A stretch of 64,000 nucleotides of DNA from Hygrophila difformis (GCA_030278955.1 JAOANR010000014.1:33617453-33681452); one strand, 5' to 3'. Shown: positions 1 through 13,200, counted from the first letter of the stretch. Translations and numbers: made by a program. Notes: generated from the sequence alone by a model not told the origin.

Positions 1-1265
1 GGACTCCCCCACAACCACGATCACCGGACAGCTCGTCCAATCCTGTTTCTCCGATTGTTTGAATCCTCAGATCTTGAAACTCAGGTGTAGCAGATGCCGT
101 GAACCAATCCTTCAGATCTCCTTTGAGTTCCTTTGCAAGGCAACTCCAAAAACTTGAATGAAGAAATTCTTTCAACAAGAAAACTTGTTGAATCGATGTA
201 ACACAGACCTTGATGAACGAAAAGATCTCTCAAAATGTAAAACACACATCAAGGATTTTCCTAACACTCTCAAGAAAATAGAACGATCAAATCTAGAGAG
301 CTCTAAACCGACTAAGTGTGTGTAATATGTGTAAAAGTGAAAAGTTACAACTCTATAAACTCAAATCTACATACACAGAGTCTAAATACAGGTATATATA
401 CACAGAGATACGAATTAGACTCGTGTGGGTCGGTTGGACACACGCACAGCAACAGAAACTGTCGCACATGTCTGACTGTAACTGCTTCGGTCGTTCTGTC
501 GTAGTTTCAACAACCATGGAACTACTAAATCTGCACAAGAGCACGTTAATAACAACAAGATCCCTTTGTTTTCTCTTTGTAAAGAGAAACCAAATGGCTA
601 AGAAACTGTGTGCCCACAAACCCCACTTTGTTCGTTGTACCAATGGCGTGTCTTTATGTATAGTATGTCTTTATATATATGGACAACCTTATTCCCATGT
701 GCACTACAAATTTCATTTGTGCACACAACCAATGGTAGATTCTATATTATATAAAATACATTTGATAATTAACTCTCAAATACTATATTCATATAGTGAT
801 AAAATACACTTTATAATAATCAGTTCTTTAGGGAGGGATTTCGCTAAGTTGATTCTCTCAACCTCCCAATTTTACGGTTGTATGTCCAAATATTTATCAA
901 TCTATCTTTTGCTCTTTATACTCTTAATGGTTCAAGTACAAAGGAAACCAATTCTAAAAATTATGAAGTGAAGTATTATGATTTCCAAACTTATATTGAG
1001 AGTTCACATATTTTTATCTGGCTACCTCCTATCCACTTTTTCTCTTTGTAATTTACGTAGCATCAACTCTCACTACCCCTATGTTGACGGTCGAGCGCCA
1101 GTTGTAACAAAAAAAAAGTGAAATATTAAATATTGAATTATTGTAGATTCTATTTTTATAGATATGAATGTTATTAGCACCCCGATAACAATAGAAAGAG
1201 TGATGAAACCACTTGGAGTCAGAATAATGGACAGAATGAACCGGACACTAATAGCTGATGAGTAG
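1..1265. other. Unassigned left edge
   Basis: No coding region can be supported; open frames here are short, low in complexity and match no family I know. Positions 1030-1120 resemble the 3' part of the SINE at 4509-4680 (both have a 'ctttgtaattt' block followed by 'gca...actctcac/actcccac' and an A-run), so a truncated SINE copy is possible but weak. The first 300 bases could be the edge of an LTR element; this is a guess. Confidence 0.4.
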
Positions 1266-1400
1266 CTTTAAGTAACCATATATATACTTGAAAAATAAGG
1301 ATAGCTTTAAGTAACCATATATATACTTTAAGTAACCATATATATACTTTGCCAAATATGCCAAAGAAAAATAAGGGTAGCTTTAAGTAACCATATATAT
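1266..1400. repeat. Short direct repeats, 'ctttaagtaaccatatatat' type
   Basis: The string 'ctttaagtaaccatatatat' or a close form occurs four times (near 1267, 1308, 1327 and 1381), with AT-rich spacers containing 'gaaaaataagg'. The last copy ends exactly at the left border of the retroposon at 1401, and part of it recurs at 3251 as the target-site duplication. Confidence 0.7.
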
Positions 1401-3250
1401 GGTTGTGTAATGGTGCAGCACATTGTAAGGGAAAGAAATGAGATGGCGGACCTATGGGCGAGACGGGGGGCAGCTGGAAAAGGTCGAATTGAAGGGTGGA
1501 TACGGAGCTAGGTGTAGTTGTCTGGAGATGTGGGCGATAAGGGGAGGTGATGGGCAGGAGGATTTCAAGGATGGGTAGTGAGGTGTAGGGACAATTCGGT
1601 GGACCGTTGACACTGACTTTTGTTTGAGTTTTTCTTTGTTTTGTTTTGAACAGGTAACTCACACGGAGATGAAGTAATAAGGCCCTACTATAAAGGACGA
1701 CTGTCCAGTATGGGGAATACCCATTGGTGTTGATAATCATTGCTGTGCAAAAAAGACGATGCTAAACTGACATTGGGAGGACCATAATGTTAAATGCTCA
1801 AGTTAGAAGCTGATTGCTGAGCCATGAGGGTGCGAAATATATTACAGACAAAATCAACCGATAGGGGAGGGACTGTTTGATCTCATATTTGGAAAATACC
1901 AAGCTCATCGACATACTAATCGGTAATATTCTCTATAAACTGCTTTATTGTCATATTGAGCTTGCTTGGTTTCAGTCCAGTGTATCGAAACTTAAGGGCA
2001 TTAGGTATGCACACCCGTTGTCGCACTTTCTGAAATACCTCTCCTTTTTCTATCTCTCAAATGCTGTGCAACATTTATCCATTCCTGAGTTTAGTCCCAT
2101 TGATACCTTGCATCTCTGAGTACTTATAAGCCTTGATGGGGAGCTGGCTTGAGATTGTCATCAGCAGTTTAATATTTTGTTTTGATGTTTGGAACCATTA
2201 TGTTTGGGAATCTTAGGGGAGCTAGTGAATGTCTGGTAAATGTGTCGGCGTGTCTTCTCTTGGGAGGAGGAAGGATGGTCAGTTATGATTAGCTTTTATG
2301 ATTGGAAAATGAATGTAAAGGAGTTAAGATTCTACCGCTCGTGGGTTTGGTTTTTTGGGAAATTTTCGAAAAGAAAAAAAAAAGGAAAAAAGAAAAAAGA
2401 AAAAAAAATATAAAATATAGAATATATATATAAAAAAAATGAAGAGGAAAAGTGGGTTGTGCGGTTCTAGAAATGGTATAGAGAGCAATGGAAGAGTTCA
2501 CTAATGTCTGTTTCACAATTCTGTGATGGGGTGTTTCAATTTTGATATTCGTTTGAGTCAGAGGTTTGAGAGATATAATGTGTCTGGTTCCTTTTGCTTC
2601 CTTTCCTTCTGCTGGCTCCTTTGGTTATATCTCTTGGTTGGTTTACGTAAATGTAGCTTGCATGCTTTCCCAGATCGATTACCTGCAGACTGGAAATTTC
2701 CTTCCCTTTTCCCTGTCGACCTTTGTTACCCAAGTCTTTTCTTCTTGCCTTCTCTTGGTGTAATATATCTAGTCCCTTAGTTTCGATGCTTCGGATTTGA
2801 ATACTTCTAGCAGGGGTAATGTGACTATGAAGTAAGTTTTTTGGGAGTTTTACTGGATGGGACAAATGAGATGATTGTCACAAACTGGGAATGAGGAAAG
2901 GCCGGTTGAGAAAGCGTGATACCCGAGCTGTTTTTGAATCAGAAGAGGTTATGGCTCTGGGTGGAAGAAGTCTTGTTCCTACTGTTTGTGTTTTATGCTG
3001 TGTTAGCGTCATGAGGCTGCTGATGCCGTTTTCAGACGAAGAGCTTGAACAGGGTGCAGGCCATTACTACATGATGGAGTTAGGTGTAATGTTTTGGAGG
3101 GTTATTTTGGTCATGGTAGTTTGAAAGTATATGATTTTGGAGTTCTGCCGAGGTTCTATTGTTTTTGGTATCGTTTTTTTTGTAACGTTGAAGTGCGACA
3201 TCTCCGTTTTGGTACTATTTGAAATAAATTTCTTTCCTCAAAAAAAAAAA
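1401..3250 (+). mobile_element. Poly(A)-tailed retroposon, probably 5'-truncated LINE 3' end
   Basis: The insert ends in AATAAA (about 3222) and an A-run (3240-3250). It is flanked by 13-bp direct repeats 'taaccatatatat' (1388-1400 and 3251-3263), the signature of target-primed reverse transcription. Near its start one frame reads QHIVRERNEMAD, reminiscent of the end of an RNase H domain in plant LINEs, which suggests a truncated LINE; the rest is not coding. A diverged relative lies in reverse orientation at 21289-22577: both share a 'gattcgatgctt...gaatttgaatac' block and a following 'gattatgaagtaagt' block. It could instead be a retroposed transcript of unknown origin. Confidence 0.65.
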
Positions 3251-3263
3251 TAACCATATATAT

Positions 3264-3778
3264 ACTTGAAATAACTTAAATATAGTATTAAATTTCTATT
3301 CCAAACAACTCAATACATATATACAAATTATATAATTAAAATAAATAAATGCCCTATTTTTCGTTTTGACCTTTTTTGGAGTTGAACTAACTAACCCACA
3401 ACTAATAAGACATTCCCTCTTGAAGTCATCTCCAACTACCACCTCTATTTTACAGTTACACTAATTTTACTTTACAGTTTAATTTACAATAGAATATTTT
3501 ATTTTACTTAATATTTAATTAATTTAATATTTTTATGTTAAGTGTTTTTATTTAATGATGTTTAAAGAAAACTTTATATTAAATTAATAAACTAATATTA
3601 AAATTTTAAGAATTTGAAATAAATTTAATTAAAATCTAAAAATAAAAAATATATCTGTAGATGAAAATTTCAAATACCATTAATCAAACAAATTAAAAAG
3701 CTATAAGAATTAATTTTTTAATTAATACAAATTTGAAACTATTAAAACAATAAGGAATAATGCATTTACATAAAATAA
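3264..3778. other. AT-rich spacer, nothing recognised
   Basis: Very AT-rich with long stretches of A/T only. No open frame, no repeat structure and no transposon end that I can support. Confidence 0.5.
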
Positions 3779-3780
3779 TA

Positions 3781-3980
3781 CTCCATCCGTCCCATTTCAA
3801 ATGTCTCATTTTCTATTTTGGTCCGTCGCACTTCAATTGTCAAATTTCCTTATTTAGAAAATTTTTACTCCTTCAAACAAACATCACATCAACTATTTAC
3901 TCAACTTTACCACAATAACTCATTCCACCTAAAATACTGTGTCCAAAAGAAATGTGACATTTCAAATAGAACGGAGGGAG
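3781..3980. mobile_element. Stowaway MITE
   Basis: 200-bp element starting CTCCATCCGTCCC and ending ...ACGGAGGGAG, i.e. Tc1/mariner-type Stowaway terminal inverted repeats, flanked by the family's TA target duplication (3779-3780 and 3981-3982). Non-coding and non-autonomous. Confidence 0.85.
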
Positions 3981-3982
3981 TA

Positions 3983-4508
3983 TAAGAATAACAGGAAAAT
4001 GAAAAACTAAAATAAATGGGTAGCGGTGTGAACAGTACACTTGTACCGCAAAAAATCACGGTGCAACGGGAATAATAATAGCGATGGCGGACGGGATTTT
4101 CGCAACACGGTGGAGACGCTCTGACAGTGATAAATGTTATATATGTAAATCTAGAATCGTCGATATCAAAATAGGTGCAATTATATTAAAACATTGCCCT
4201 AATAATTCAACCATAAAACACCATCATCACAAAAAAATATGTGATTGTAACATCGAAATTATAAATATAAATTTATTTATTTAATTAAAATAATTAAATA
4301 TACTAAAATACTACCAGAAATAATTACTCAACTCTAATATACTTGTCTAAAAAATATTGCTTGGCAAGATAAAAGAATAATATTATTAAAATATAAGTAT
4401 ATATCATTTATTATTACTATTAAATGAAAATATTTTTATAATAATAATAATTTTAGTGATTTTAAAATTAAAATGAGAATAAAACGAGGTTAAATAAGTT
4501 TTTATTTT
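3983..4508. other. AT-rich spacer between MITE and SINE
   Basis: Contains a 66-codon frame (4084-4284) starting MADGIF with no recognisable domain, and AT-rich filler. I see no supportable feature. Confidence 0.45.
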
Positions 4509-4680
4509 GGGATGGGGAATTACTTTAGTGGTCAAGTCCCCAACTCCCAACCTATATGTTGGGGGTTCGATTCCCAACCCGGCCCTTATCTCTCCCATTT
4601 ATCTTTGTAATTTGTATGGCATGGACTCCCACCATCATTTTCTAGTCTGTATAGGCTGTTTAGTAAAAAAAATATATATA
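4509..4680 (+). mobile_element. tRNA-derived SINE
   Basis: An A-box-like TAGTGGTCAAG (4526-4536) is followed 27 bp later by an exact B box GGTTCGATTCC (4564-4574), the internal RNA polymerase III promoter of tRNA-derived SINEs. The tRNA-like head is followed by a unique body and an A-rich end near 4670. It cannot fold into a proper tRNA cloverleaf, so it is not a tRNA gene. Target duplications were not resolved. Confidence 0.65.
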
Positions 4681-4804
4681 TTTTGTTTTTAAAATTTTAA
4701 TTTTTTTCTTTTTAGAGGATAGAGGGTTAGAATAGGATAATTGTAGGTGGGAGGGTTATTAATAATAAATGGATGGCTTCACTGTGCTAAAATAGCCCAA
4801 CCCT

Positions 4805-5285
4805 TGCCATGGATCTATTGAACACTATTTTGAAAAATAAGAAAATAATGGATAAGAAAGAAGATGGGCAAGATTAATGGAGAATAATGAAATCTAGATG
4901 AACACAAGGTACTCACAAGAAGAAGCAAACATATCTTCAAACCACATCCTCATCTTCCCACAAGAACAAGCATTGATTCATAAAACCCCATGGACAGATT
5001 TCGGATTCCAATGGTGGAGTTTGCCCAAAACCAAGCAATGGTGTAGAAGTGATCTTTGGGATAACTTTGCAAAGAGGCAAGTGAAATGTTCAACAAAAGA
5101 TGGAATACAAAGGTAGAGGAGGTCCTATATATAGACCAAAGCCCTAAGCATACCCTAATTAGGTGATTACAATGCTCAAAAGAAATCACTCTAAATTTGA
5201 GTCTCGCTCACACTTGTATTATTTTTACATACTTGGTCCGAAAATACTGAAAATATTAGAAATTATCCCGGAACCGATTCTTGGC
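4805..5285 (-). repeat. 3' LTR of Gypsy composite (right border approximate)
   Basis: Begins TGCCATGGATC on the plus strand and matches 13317-13800 with few differences. The right border cannot be set from the two copies because the sequence beyond (end of pol) is also shared; a purine-rich tract on the minus strand (AAAGGGGCCAAGAA, about 5280-5293) is the likely polypurine tract. Confidence 0.7.
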
Positions 5286-5342
5286 CCCTTTATGCTATTG
5301 ATGGCCTGTCTTTGCATCTAGAGGTCAAATTTCTGCTTCCGG

Positions 5343-6506
5343 TTAGTTGCTGGTTTCCGGATCCACCAGACTGGATCCGGAATCTTCTTCCAATTTACTT
5401 AGCAGCTTCAGTCCCCATTTTCCAACTTGGGCTTTCTGCAGCTCCTCTTCAAATTTTCTGTTCAGCAACTCTGCAACTTTGGCTGTGAATTTCTTTGCCT
5501 GTTCCCTCGAACAAGGTCCAATTGGAAAAGTCAATGCTGCCGATCCGGCTACCACGCCATCCCCTCCTCCTTGAGAAGGTTGATCGATCAACCGACAAGC
5601 TTCCTCGTCGTCCCGTTCGTACAAGATAAGATATGCAACATTAAAACTCGGATTAACCATATTCACTAGGCAATTCAAGCTTATAAGCATTATCATTAAT
5701 CCACTCAAGAATTTTAAATGGCCCGTCTACACGAGGGAAGAGTTTGTTGCGTCTTTTCACTGGGAATCGTTCCTTCCTCAAATGTAGCCAAACCCAATCA
5801 CCAGGTTTCAGAATGAGTTGCTTCCTTCCTCAATTATGGTACTTGGCATATGACTCCGAAGACTTGACCAAGTTGTCCCTCACCTTTCGGTGTAGTTCCT
5901 TGATCGCTACAGCCCTGTTCCTGCCGTTAAAATTAAGATGTTCATTGCTAGGCAATGGCAGGAGATCAATCGGAGTTAGTGGATTAAAACCATATACCAC
6001 TTCAAATGGGGACATGTGAGTGGCATTATGTTTGTGTCGGTTATATGCAAATTCTATGTAAGGGAGGCACTAATCCCATCTTTTATAACTTGAAAAAGTT
6101 ATAATCCTAAGCAAATTGCCCAACACACAATTGACGGCCTCGGTTTGTTCGTCAGTTTGTGGATGGAACGCGGTTGAAAACAATAGCCTAGTGCCAATCT
6201 CACCCCATAAAGACTTCCAGAAATAGCTCAAAAATTTGACATCCCGATCAGAAACAATAGTTTCCGGGAGTCGTGCAGTCTAACAATTTCTTTGAAAAAC
6301 AGTTTAGCTATATGCAGTGCATCACTAGTTTTAGTGCATGGAGAATGTGCCATTTTAGAAAAGCGATCTACCACTACAAAGATAGAATCTTTACCTCGTG
6401 CGGTACGTGGCAGTCCGAGCACAAAATCCATAGACAAATCCATTCTAGAAAAGCAATCTACCCATGCGACTTGATAGTTGATTTTGCCTTCAAACAAGTG
6501 ATGCAC
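5343..6506 (-). pseudogene. Gypsy integrase and pol C-terminus, broken
   Basis: Three minus-strand fragments in different frames belong together. 6228-6506 carries the integrase core start ([29 protein letters not shown]); 5830-6015 carries MSPFEVVYGFNPLTP and following residues typical of the integrase C-terminal half; 5343-5708 is the pol tail, with NRKFEEELQKAQVGKW and no recognisable chromodomain. Stops and frameshifts separate them. A near-identical tail is at 13862-14077 and a diverged relative at 59417-60726. In an active element this enzyme would join the cDNA to host DNA. Confidence 0.8.
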
Positions 6507-6600
6507 TTGGCGATGAAATCATTACCCTGTTTCTTCATGCTTGGCCAATAAAACTTTTCAGACAGGATTTCATAAGTGGCCAGTTGTCCAATGTGGCCCA

Positions 6601-7226
6601 TCAATTGTCCATTATGTGCTTCCTGGATAAGTAGTTATCGGAAGACCCCTTTGGGATGCACAACTTGTTCTCCTTGTAAAGAAATCCTTCCAGTTGAGAA
6701 AATTCCTTCCAAGCATGCCTTTCAGTTTCTTTGTAAGCTTCCTCAAAATCCGGGTCCGAGGCATACAGAGGTTTTATATGCTCGAATCCAGGAAGATGAG
6801 TTGAGGCAAAAGTAACCAAACTCGATCTTCTTAACAACGCGTCCGCCACAACATTATCCTTTCCCTTCTTATATCGGATGACATAGGGAAATCCCTCAAT
6901 GAAATGGCTCCATCATGCGTGACGCTTGCTCAATTGTCCTTGACCTCGGATATGCTTAAGGGTTTCATGATCCGTATTGATGATTCTCGACCCCTAAGGT
7001 AGTATTGCCATACCCAAAATGCCAATACCACAACGAACAACTCCTTGTCATAAGTAGAATAATTGATCTGAGCTCCAGAACATTTTGCACTGTGATAAGC
7101 GATAGGTTTTCCATCCTGGATTAACATAGCCCTCATCCCTGTTCCGGATGCATCACATTCGATCTCAAAAAGATGATCGAAATTTGGTAAAGCGAGAACA
7201 GGGGCGTGAATTAATTTCTCCTTCAA
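6601..7226 (-). pseudogene. Gypsy RNase H and linker, broken
   Basis: 6930-7226 reads through an RNase H-like domain of the Ty3 type (HLFEIECDASGTGM, MLIQDGKPIAYHSAK, NYSTYDKELFVVV), including the first catalytic Asp in ECDASGTG. 6601-6849 continues in another frame with the end of the domain ([15 protein letters not shown]) and the linker toward the integrase zinc-binding region. Frame breaks around 6850-6930 disrupt it. Confidence 0.8.
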
Positions 7227-7242
7227 AATTCCAAACGCCTTT

Positions 7243-8157
7243 TCAAGGAGTTCCCTTTTTAAGCAGTGATGTGATAGGCGTGGCTATAACACTATACTGC
7301 GGTACGAAGCCTCGGAAAAATCCACTTAAGCCCAAAAATTGGCATACCTCATGCACATTCTTAGGGGGTGGCCAATCAGATATGGCTTTAATCTTTGCAA
7401 AACCAACTTTGAGACCCCCTTGTCCGACTACAAAACCAAGAAAGTTCAGCTCACTTGCGTAAAAGGTACATTTTTCCATGTTGGCAAATAAGTGTGCTTC
7501 CCGCAACTTATGAAGTACCTGTCGGACATGTGAAACATGATCAGATTCACTTGAACTATATATCAAAATGTCATCAAAATAGACAACAAATTTTCCAATA
7601 AATGAACGGAGTGTCTCATTCATTAGACGCATGAAAGTGGATGGAGCATTGGTAAGTTCAAACAGCATAACGAGACATTCATAAAGATCAAATTTAGTCT
7701 TGAAGGCCGTTTTCCATTCATCTCCGGGTTTCATCCGGATTTGATGGTAGCCGCTCCTTAAATCAATCTTAGAGAAGATGTTAGCTCCTCTAAGTTCATC
7801 CAACATGTCATCTAACCTCGGGATGGGGTGTCGGTATTTGATTGTAATTGCATTAACCGCTCTACAATCAACACACATTCTCCAAGTCCCATCTTTTTTG
7901 GGAACAAGAAGAACTGGTACCGCACAAGGGGATAAGCTTTCGCGTACCCATCCCTTATTCAACAACTCCTGAACCTGTTTTTGAATTTCCCGCATTTCTT
8001 CGGGACTCATCCGGTATGCTGGACGGTTCGGTATCGAGGCCCCCGGCATGATATCAATTTGATGTTCGACACCTCGCAGTGGTGGGAGACCTTCTGGAAC
8101 TTCTTCCGGAAATATGTCCTTATTGTCCTCCAGCATCCTAGCAAAATTATCAGGCAC
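7243..8157 (-). pseudogene. Gypsy reverse transcriptase, longest open part
   Basis: A 304-residue open stretch covers most of a Ty3-type reverse transcriptase: PAYRMSPEE near residue 47, CVDCRAVN near 95, KIDLRSGYHQIRM near 130 with the first catalytic Asp, LTNAPSTFMRLMN near 168, and the YFDDILIYS active site near 193-201 with both Asp residues kept. The end (FLGLSGFFRGFVPQYS) is normal for the thumb/connection region. The ORF is separated by frame changes from the protease upstream and the RNase H downstream, so the polyprotein as a whole is not intact. The closest relative in the window is 61463-62611. Confidence 0.88.
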
Positions 8158-8178
8158 ATCAGGGGCAGCAGTGCAAGT

Positions 8179-8972
8179 TCAATTAAATATGTCAACAGGT
8201 TTAGAGTATGCAAGAAAATAGTAACATGAAGAATCTTCTTCGTGGAATGCTTGCACCACTTCAGCTTTTGTAAGCAGAAGGCAGGGCTTGTCTGAACGCA
8301 TTTGAATCTCCACAGTGGAAACTTTGGCTATTCCCTTCTGCTTGGCCTTATGATTCTCAGCCTCTTTCCTCATATTATCCCGCAGTCGCTCTTGATCAAC
8401 TTTAATGATTCTCGATGGGAGAGGCTTAATAGTATACATCTTCTTGCAGTACATGAATGATAGAGAATTATCTCTACCCTTATACAAAACATCATTATCA
8501 AATAACCACGGTTGCCCCAATAAGATATGATAGGCTGTCATGGGCACGACATCACACATAACAATTTCAACATATGATCATATCTTGATCGGAATTTTGC
8601 ACGCTGGCTCACTTTCAGATCTCCATTATCGTTCATCCAATGTAAATGGTACGGATTTGGATGCTCTTCGGTAGGAAGTCCTAGCCTGCGAATCACATAA
8701 ATGCTCACAACATTAGTACAACTACCGTTATCTACAATAACAGAAGCCAAATTACCATTTATTTCACAATGACAATGAAAGAGATTCTTCCTTTGTTCAT
8801 TGATGGCGGGATAAACTTTATTGGCACTTAAAGTTCTCATGGCCACAAAGGTGGTTAGAACTTGTTCTTCTTCATTAATTACTTCATGATCCGCCTCATC
8901 ATTTTCATGCTCATGCTCGGTGTTCTCTTCTTCATACTGATTTTCTTCTTCATCAGAATCGAGGATTTTCAA
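8179..8972 (-). pseudogene. Gypsy protease region, broken
   Basis: 8538-8972 holds an aspartic protease-like segment with VDNGSCTNVVS in place of the usual D-S/T-G core, preceded by a Glu-rich acidic linker (EEENQYEEENTEHEHEN). 8179-8559 continues in another frame with YHILLGQPWLFDND, the conserved stretch after the protease, and a Lys/Arg-rich tether to the reverse transcriptase. The same DNGSCTN core occurs in the second Gypsy (62774-63028), so the Asn looks like a property of this clade and not decay. Confidence 0.78.
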
Positions 8973-8999
8973 GTGTCCATCGTCTAGAATTGCGACCTT

Positions 9000-10230
9000 T
9001 CACACATTTGGGCACTCATTGGCATAGTGGCCCTTTCTTTGGCACTTGAAGCACGTAACATCCTTAGTTTCTCGACCATTAGGCCTCTCATATTGATCCC
9101 GTTGCACCGTGGGCTTGTATGGTTTGAATTCCTTTGCCATTTCAAAACCCTTAGGCTTGTTGGGCTTTTCTTCAGCGTTGGACCATGGCTTATTGGGCAA
9201 AGTTTTTGCAGGCCAAGACTTGCTCGAACTCGTTCCAAAAGTGACCCAAGATGCTTGCCTCTTGTGTTGAGATTCGATCTTAGCCTCTAAATGGACTAAG
9301 TCCTCGGTGTGGTTATAGCCTCTCAAATCAACCTCATCACGGATGTCCTTCCTTAAGCCCTCCATAAACCCATTATTTGTGATTTCTTCATCTTCATTAA
9401 CTCCGGAACGGGTCATCAGCTTTTCCATTTCCTGATAATATTCATTCACAGTTTTGTTCCCTTGAGTCAACAATACGACTTTACGGTAAAGATCCTTGCA
9501 GTAATATGAGGGTACAAACCGTTGTTGCATCAGTCGCATTAAATCCTCCCAAGTGTCAGTAGGCCTAAAACCTCGCTCCCGAATTTCCTTCGAAGTTTTC
9601 TGCCACCAAGCTAGGGCATAATCCTTAAATTCACAAACAGCAATATGTACCTTCCTTATTTCTGAGTAGTCATGACACTCAAAGATCAATTCCATAGAGT
9701 CTCTCCATTCAATGAACTCCCCCGGGTCGGTGGTACATCTAAATGTAGGTATATCAAATTTGATTCCCTTCATCTCATTTTCATGTGGACCATCATCCCG
9801 GTTCTTCCTATTTTTTCCAATTCCTCGGCCTTGAGGCTCCCTAAGTGGCGGGTTCCGTGGCCTCTGTCTTCGGCCATTGGCTCTTGGGCCCGCTCTTCTG
9901 TCAAATGGTCGCTCTCAGGCTTTCAATTCCTCTTCGGCCTCCTCTAAATCAGCTCCATGCCTCCCAACTTCGCTATGTGCACTCCCTGCACTCTCATGAT
10001 ATATTTCTGGAGTCACACGGCCTAGATCGGCCACCAGTTGCATTTGTGCTAACCTGCGGTCTTGCCTTTCTATAGTTTGACCATGTTCTCTTAATTGGTC
10101 GTTAACCTCATTCTGGATCCCTGCCAACCGGCTATCAACCTGAACAGGTTGTCGAACTTTCTATTCATGTTCCCAATTTGAGCGTGAGCTGTTGCAAGGC
10201 GGTGGTCACATCCGTAGTATTACCTGCCAT
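9000..10230 (-). pseudogene. Gypsy gag (capsid-like, zinc knuckle), broken
   Basis: 9000-9773 (257 residues) is a retrotransposon gag domain (FIEWRDSMELIFECHDYSE, ALAWWQKTSKEIRE, RRFVPSYY-like QQRFVPSYYCKDLYRK) ending in one CCHC zinc knuckle, CFKCQRKGHYANEC. The true N-terminus is probably the ATG at 10230 (MAGNTTDVTTALQQL...), followed by a coiled-coil-like stretch at 9915-10127 (VNDQLREHGQTIERQDRRL); stops and frame changes lie between these parts. Gag would package the RNA template. It is not expressed intact. Confidence 0.8.
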
Positions 10231-13200
10231 GATAGATCAAGAAACAAACTAGAGGAATATATGTATAAAGATGTTAGAGAAAAATAAACAAGAAAAAAAA
10301 AATATTGGTAAATTGTCCCACTCGGAATGCACTCAAGTCTTCACATCCAAATTTCAAGTAATGGGTTAGTCCATAATTGAATTCGGAAATCACACATGAC
10401 TGTGGGAATTGAGAACTGAAGTTATGCACGCACAAACCAAGAAATAATTTGGACTTGTTCGACTCAATCAATGAAAGGCTTGATGATATATGCAAAATGC
10501 AATGCAAATTAATAAAGTTCAAAGCCTTAATCGAGCAATCTCCGCAAGAACAGTTATTTAGTCCCAATATAGAAGTGGAAAAAAACTCACAAAAAAAAAA
10601 ATATCACTCTAGGGAAATTATACCCGGTTACTCAAGTGGTTTTAAGGCTAGGTATCACAATCCGAATCGAGGAATTTCACTGCCTTTATCTCAGGCGCAA
10701 CTTCAACTCGGTGTTCGTGAATTAAATTCAGAGGAATAATTGTGCCAGTGAAATATATCTACTTTATTATAACACTCAAAATACTCTCAAGAATAATAAA
10801 AAAATAAAATGAAGTAAAATAAGATAAAAATAAAATTATGGCAGGGGCGAAATAACAAGTGTAATGGGGGATGGGAATGAAATGGAAATGGGCATGGTAG
10901 TGAATGGTGTAGTGGGAGTGATAGTGTAATGGTTTCGGAGTTTCGCGTAAAAGGGGACGGGACAACAAGTCCCGAAAGGTGGAGTTCAATTATTATTATA
11001 TGGCCGGACTTCAACTCCCAGGCCTTTCAATGCAAAGGAACGGGAATGGAAATTGGAGTTGTGCAAAAATGATATAGTGTTCGGACATACCCTTAAAACT
11101 TGCTACCAATTCTTGATCTCATTTCACTTTTCCACACTTGGAGACAACAAAATCAGATAATACCTCCTCTCTCCTCGGGGTTTTGTAACAAATTTTGTAC
11201 CAATTTTGTCTCCTTCTTGGAAATCACTCAGTAAATTAATTTCCCCACAAAGGTACTGTACCCCTTGTCTCCACAAACCACATAACTGCTTACGGATATG
11301 GTTACTATATAGGCACCTTGAGGTGCAAACCTTCAATATAATATTACGGGTCAGGTATAATTGGATTGGGCCAAAACCCATTTACACCATTTTTTAATTT
11401 TGCACTCTTATTTTGAAAAACCCTCCCCTCAAAATCTCCTGTCCACATCGTCAGTTTTCTTGTGCACTGAAATCGACTCCACCACCACCACACGTTGGTT
11501 GCATCGTCGCCGCTGTTGGGACTTCGTTTGTGGCCGGAATGGTTGATGGGTACACCATGAACCCGTGTGGGTGTTAATGGAGAAGACACCGTGTTCGTGT
11601 GCGAGAAATAATCACCCACCGCTGCCTCGATTGAGGCCAGAATTGGTAGTGGGTCGCCGTTAGAGGAGGCGGTTCAATTGGCAGAGGCGATTACCGAGAA
11701 CTGGAGGGGGTTCCAGAGTCACCGGCGCTAAAGCCCACATTTTTCTGGAGGTATGTTTTGTAATGGATTATTTTTTAGTATTATTTTAACTTCAATTTCT
11801 TAATTTTTCATATTAGAAACTGGATTTTGATGTGAGATCTGCAAGTTTGGGATCTAGATTTGGGGGCACTTCAAGATCATTGAATCGTTGAAAGGCATTA
11901 AACAATTCGAAGACAATTTATCATAAGTTCATAACAAGCATGTATGTGAATACACTTTACATGTGATGTGTGGATGTATTTTTGTGTTTTGGGAAGGGGT
12001 TATATGTGATGGCAGTTATTCAATTTTACATCTATATTCAATTTTTCTGACTTTAAAGGTATTCAATTTTTTAAATGCATTTTATATTTATCTAGGTAGT
12101 CAGCATTTTATATCTATATTCATTTTTCTAATATATTCTATGATTTTTTCTTTTATAATTATAGGTAAAAATTACTTATGAAATATAATATCGATGTGGG
12201 TATGTGATGCCACCGCCATGGTTTGTGTTGTCCAGGCGTGTGTATGTGTGGTTCAGTGCCGCCAATTACAATGTACTTGTTTTTCAATGTTAGATATATG
12301 TTGTTTGCCATTGTTATATGTATAGTTGTTGTATCGTGTATGGTTTATATTTTATTTCTAGCCATTGCATCTTTGGTGCTGCCGTGGTTATTGAACTTAT
12401 GTGATGTGCTTTGTGTGGTTTGTGATGTCTTTCATGTAGTGTGTGATGTTTGTTAATGTTCCACATGGTTCAGGGGGTTGACAATGATGAATTGATGACA
12501 GTGATGAATTGATGATGTAGCTAATGAGGTGCCGGAAACAATGGGCAGGAACAACCGGAGGAGCAATTTGGCGCTCGTGATGTAGTTAATCAGCAGGTTG
12601 TGTGTGTGTTAGTGTTTTCGTGTCATGATATGTCTTTTTCATTGATTTTTCGTGTTATTGAATTTTTTTATTATTGCAGAGGTACGTGAAGTGGACCTCT
12701 GCTAAGAGGAAGCAATGGCTGGATGACAGGTTTTGGGTACAGCTCTTGAATCCGCTTTCATCAGCTTACATGTTTAGCTGGTACTAACAGCACGGGATGT
12801 TTAGTATAAAAGGGAGGGTCTGTTATAATACCAACTATTTTGACATCACCAAAATACATTATTTCACATAGGTTGTACCTGCAGACCCACAAAGGGGTCT
12901 GTACCCTATCTTAACCGACTGCTTACATCCTTTGCAATTAGAAGATCAAAATCTTTGAATGTAAGAACAGGATGAAGAATTGCCAAGAACAATTTGAATA
13001 TTTGAATGTGGCCAAGAACACAAGAACAAGATAACACTCACAAACTCACCAAATAGCTCACTCCACTCACTGCCCAACCCCAAATAACCCACTGTTATGC
13101 GCTGAAATGCAAGATTAAACCAACAAAATTTCCTCAAAATGATAAAAGCATCCAACAGTGGTAATAAAGAGCCAAAATAGTGAACAAGAAAATAAGACAC

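Noticed and set aside
318..971. 217-codon plus-strand open frame
   Set aside because: Low complexity, no known domain, overlapping frames on both strands, and no splice or codon pattern of a gene.
1219..1740. 173-codon minus-strand open frame
   Set aside because: It spans the left border and target duplication of the retroposon at 1401, and its repeated 'VYIWLLKA' comes from the AT-rich direct repeats.
2536..2865. 109-codon minus-strand frame similar in part to the frame at 21392
   Set aside because: The likeness reflects the shared retroposon sequence read on its antisense strand; no protein family fits.
4526..4574. Possible tRNA gene
   Set aside because: A and B boxes are present but the sequence does not form a cloverleaf and continues into a SINE body with an A-rich end.
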